A DNA stretch of 6,305 nt from an uncultured Eubacteriales bacterium (GTDB lineage: Bacteria > Bacillota > Clostridia > Oscillospirales > CAG-272). Positions 4,567 through 6,305 of this stretch are shown here, piece after piece. Location: contig USPP01000097.1 in the NCBI GenBank assembly GCA_900556615.1, positions 1-6,305 on the forward strand, given 5' to 3'. A program made the translations under genes and the position numbers. Below the pieces are notes generated by a model. It saw nothing but the letters and a program-made list of their open reading frames with translations. It was not told the origin of the DNA and ran no database searches. How positions within the stretch are numbered: position 1 is the stretch's first letter; each line of letters starts with the position of its first letter.

Positions 4567-5916
4567 CTAATGGTCAAAGGGCGAATTTATGGGTTCGAGA
4601 TTCTCATCCAGAGGATACACGATGCCTACAGGCTTTTCGATGGGTAACTCTCTAATCGGCAAGTTATAACCACGATCTAAAATTTCGAAAGCCGGATTCG
4701 CTTTTCGACGCAGTTCTGCAGCATCTGCAAAAGACATAGTCAAACGGGGGCTTAATATCTTCGCCATCTCATCGGGGGACATAACGGCGATAGGTGTTAA
4801 CTCCTCATAGCTTTGCAAGCCGTAGCCCCATTTTGTCATGCAAATAAACAAATCCGTGCGGAAATCAATCGGACCATCGGACAGATCGGCGTTCGCAGCT
4901 TCCACGTCTTGAAGTTTAAGTGCGGCACGGGCCTGCCGGATCACACCGCCATAAGAAGCAAAGCGCAGCCCCTTAAACTGGGAAAGAAGCTCGCCGACGA
5001 TTTGATCAGTCAAAGGTTCATTCCCATCTATCAGATAGTCAGAATCCTTGAAAGCGTACTTTGTCGCTTCGGCAACAGGCTTTCGGAAATCATCTTCAAG
5101 AGCTTTAAGCGTCTGAATATGTACCTGCGTGATGCTCTGATCGTGCATCACGTTCCGCCACGCCTGAAGCCAACGGTCATGAGGGATATAATCCCCACTG
5201 CCTTTCTCGGCGTAATTCTTAGGTACGGCAAGAATAATGTGCATGTGGGGGTGGTATAAGCCTGTTTTTTTATTGCGAGTCACCTCGACGCTTGTCTGAT
5301 AGCCCAGTATATTAGATTTGACAAGTCGATAATCCTCGCCGAATCCTTTACCGCGCAAATATTCAGCAGCGGCTCGGCGCATTTGAGTAATCTTCGAGCG
5401 AAGCTGATCAGCGGGAACGTTCGGCGTGGTGAGAGTCAAGAACAAATACTTGTAATTGTCTCCGAGATAGTCAAGGCATTGAAGCATCTGCGCCATGAGC
5501 TTTCGGGCACGGCGAAAATTACAGAAAGGGCAAAAGCGATCACGGCAGAAGTTTCCAGACATCAAGTGCAGCTTGTCACCCTCATTCAAAAGCGTTCCGT
5601 CCTCGCCGATCGGCACACCAAAAAGCAACGTATCGCCGCAGCGCTCCGTGTTATACGCACGAACAGCAAGCGCATTATCCTCACGAACTGCAGCCAGACG
5701 GGAAAACGATGCAGAGAGCAGAAAAGAACGCAGCTTCTTCTGCCGATAAATCTCACCAAGCGAACCCTCACCGTTAAATTCCGGCAACACACGCTTTTTT
5801 TCAAGCTCTGTATTGACTTTTCGCGGAATTCGTGATACTATATCCTCACAGAGGGATGTGGAAGCCGGATTCACAAGTTGCAGCTTGTGGGCTTCCTCTT
5901 CTTTTTTTGTCCTCAT
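4567..5916 (-). CDS. rep: Rolling-circle replication initiator, Rep_1 family (pC194/pUB110 type)
   Basis: A 449-residue initiator that nicks the plasmid double-strand origin to start rolling-circle replication. In order: an N-terminal region of about 115 residues; a cysteine motif CRDRFCPFCNFRR (C124, C129, C132); motif 1 FLTLTTPN (159-166); the HUH motif YHPHMHIIL (H222, H224, H226); and motif 3 EATKYAFKDSDY (283-294) with likely catalytic Y287 followed by K290. LRFASYGG (317-324) is also typical. The roughly 100-residue tail after it makes the protein longer than classic members such as pUB110 RepU (about 330 residues). AAAGGAAG (5922-5929) precedes the ATG by five bases. A matching nick site lies about 200 bases upstream on the same strand. 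A small unknown gene and a terminator follow. Confidence 0.93.
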   Translation of the reverse strand: MRTKKEEEAHKLQLVNPASTSLCEDIVSRIPRKVNTELEKKRVLPEFNGEGSLGEIYRQKKLRSFLLSASFSRLAAVREDNALAVRAYNTERCGDTLLFGVPIGEDGTLLNEGDKLHLMSGNFCRDRFCPFCNFRRARKLMAQMLQCLDYLGDNYKYLFLTLTTPNVPADQLRSKITQMRRAAAEYLRGKGFGEDYRLVKSNILGYQTSVEVTRNKKTGLYHPHMHIILAVPKNYAEKGSGDYIPHDRWLQAWRNVMHDQSITQVHIQTLKALEDDFRKPVAEATKYAFKDSDYLIDGNEPLTDQIVGELLSQFKGLRFASYGGVIRQARAALKLQDVEAANADLSDGPIDFRTDLFICMTKWGYGLQSYEELTPIAVMSPDEMAKILSPRLTMSFADAAELRRKANPAFEILDRGYNLPIRELPIEKPVGIVYPLDENLEPINSPFDH

Positions 5917-5933
5917 TTATACTTCCTTTCCAC

Positions 5934-5960
5934 CCTCGCCGGAGGCCACTCCCGCGGGGG
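5934..5960 (-). repeat. GC-rich leader hairpins directly upstream of the rep ribosome site
   Basis: CCTC (5934-5937) and GAGG (5942-5945) form a short stem, next to the palindrome CCCGCGGG. On the mRNA a CCTCC stands a few bases before the AAAGGAAG ribosome site and could pair with it. This could tune Rep synthesis, but stem lengths are modest and no antisense RNA promoter is visible. Confidence 0.3.
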
Positions 5961-6015
5961 CTTGTTATATATTTTCTTGCATGTGAGTTTATGAATAATA
6001 CTGAATTTTTGAAAG

Positions 6016-6213
6016 GTTTACATAATGCAACAAATTGTGAACTCAATGTAAACGGATTTTTCAAAAATCCTGCAATTGCAATCGATTTCAGATTTTTCCG
6101 TGCCACGTTGTTTCTATTGTATCAAGATAAGGGGCGCTTCGCGCCATTTTCGCTACTATGAGCAAGGCAAAACGACAGTACAAAATTTATTTTTGCACTT
6201 CAAAAGTTTACAT
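6016..6213. repeat. GTTTACAT words around the origin region
   Basis: GTTTACAT occurs at 6016-6023 and 6206-6213 and inverted at 6046-6053. The first and the inverted copies form an 8-bp inverted repeat with a 22-base spacer, with partly matching flanks on both sides (TTGAAA). Between them and the nick site are other perfect palindromes: GGATTTTT-C-AAAAATCC (6054-6070) and TGCAATTGCA (6071-6080). They may bind Rep or a regulator of rep. Confidence 0.5.
6120..6145 (-). other. Putative double-strand origin (nick site plus hairpin) for the Rep_1 initiator
   Basis: On the minus strand CTTATCTTGATA (6120-6131) matches the nick region known for pC194/pUB110-family rolling-circle plasmids. Immediately 5' of it GGCGC and GCGCC form a perfect stem around GAA (6133-6145). 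It lies upstream of rep on the strand that carries rep, the usual arrangement for this family. The match is from memory of the family motif; the exact nick position is not proven here. Confidence 0.78.
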
Positions 6214-6256
6214 CGACGTTGCATGCAGGCGTGACGATCCGAAGCTCACGCTCGGA

Positions 6257-6280
6257 CAGTCCGCGCCGATGCGCGGACTG
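6257..6280. repeat. Perfect 10-bp hairpin near the right edge
   Basis: CAGTCCGCGC (6257-6266) and GCGCGGACTG (6271-6280) enclose a CGAT loop. There is no T run on either side, so it is not a normal terminator. It may be a protein-binding site, an mRNA leader structure for a gene starting at 6302, or part of an origin. Confidence 0.55.
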
Positions 6281-6301
6281 CTACGCATTACGAGGAATTT
6301 A

Positions 6302-6305
6302 ATGC
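6302..6305 (+). CDS. Possible start of a rightward gene running off the window
   Basis: ATG at 6302-6304 is preceded by GAGGAA (6292-6297), with six bases between GAGG and the ATG. Only one codon is visible, so nothing can be said of the product, and the site may be chance. Confidence 0.3.

Noticed and set aside
4813..5835. Rightward open frames opposite the Rep_1 gene
   Set aside because: They are antisense to a well-supported gene and low in protein character.
5846..6106. Leftward 86-residue open frame overlapping the rep start
   Set aside because: It begins at a GTG without a ribosome site, runs through the origin region and overlaps rep in another frame.
1..6305. Window as a complete circular plasmid
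   Set aside because: Joining 6305 to 1 would end the recombinase after two more codons, before its catalytic residues, so the window is more likely a slice.
1..6305. CRISPR array, tRNA or rRNA
   Set aside because: No regularly spaced repeats, tRNA-like cloverleaf or rRNA segments were seen on either strand.

Overview
The window looks like part of a plasmid or integrative mobile element from a low-to-mid GC member of the Bacillota. Support for this comes from a pC194/pUB110-type Rep, strong AGGAG-like ribosome sites, near-consensus sigma-A promoters and strong hairpins between genes. A Negativicutes-type host would fit the mixed base composition, but that is a guess. No chromosomal housekeeping gene is visible. 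The window appears to be a slice: a recombinase gene runs off the left edge, and a start codon with a ribosome site sits at the right edge. Joining the two ends would stop the recombinase after two more codons, so there is no evidence that this is a complete circle.

Left module (1-2654): leftward genes run from one strong promoter (2024-2052): an excisionase-like HTH protein, a small coiled-coil protein, a G2P/ORF2-like HUH replication initiator and the N-terminal part of a tyrosine recombinase. Two 4-bp overlaps (ATGA and GTGA) link the first pair and the last pair. Facing away from them is an A-rich XRE-family repressor gene. The leftward promoter carries a perfect palindrome between its -35 and -10 boxes, which suggests a phage-like switch controlling an integrate/excise/replicate operon.

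Middle (2655-3494): about 370 bases without a credible gene but dense with inverted repeats, probably a structured RNA or a replication or transfer site. Then comes a leftward ribbon-helix-helix gene with a consensus promoter that also has a palindrome in its spacer.

Toxin-antitoxin module (3432-4173): a RelB/DinJ-like antitoxin overlaps a YafQ-like toxin, with a promoter carrying direct repeats one helical turn apart, and a terminator downstream.

Right module (4181-6305): a leftward Rep_1-family initiator, a small protein of unknown function, a terminator, and about 200 bases upstream of rep a match to the pC194/pUB110-family nick site beside a hairpin, so a double-strand origin can be placed. 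Repeated GTTTACAT words flank this region.

The main oddity is that two unrelated-looking HUH initiators lie in 6.3 kb: one with its own recognisable origin, the other coupled to a recombinase. A plausible reading is an integrative, inovirus-like or satellite-like element joined to a rolling-circle plasmid.
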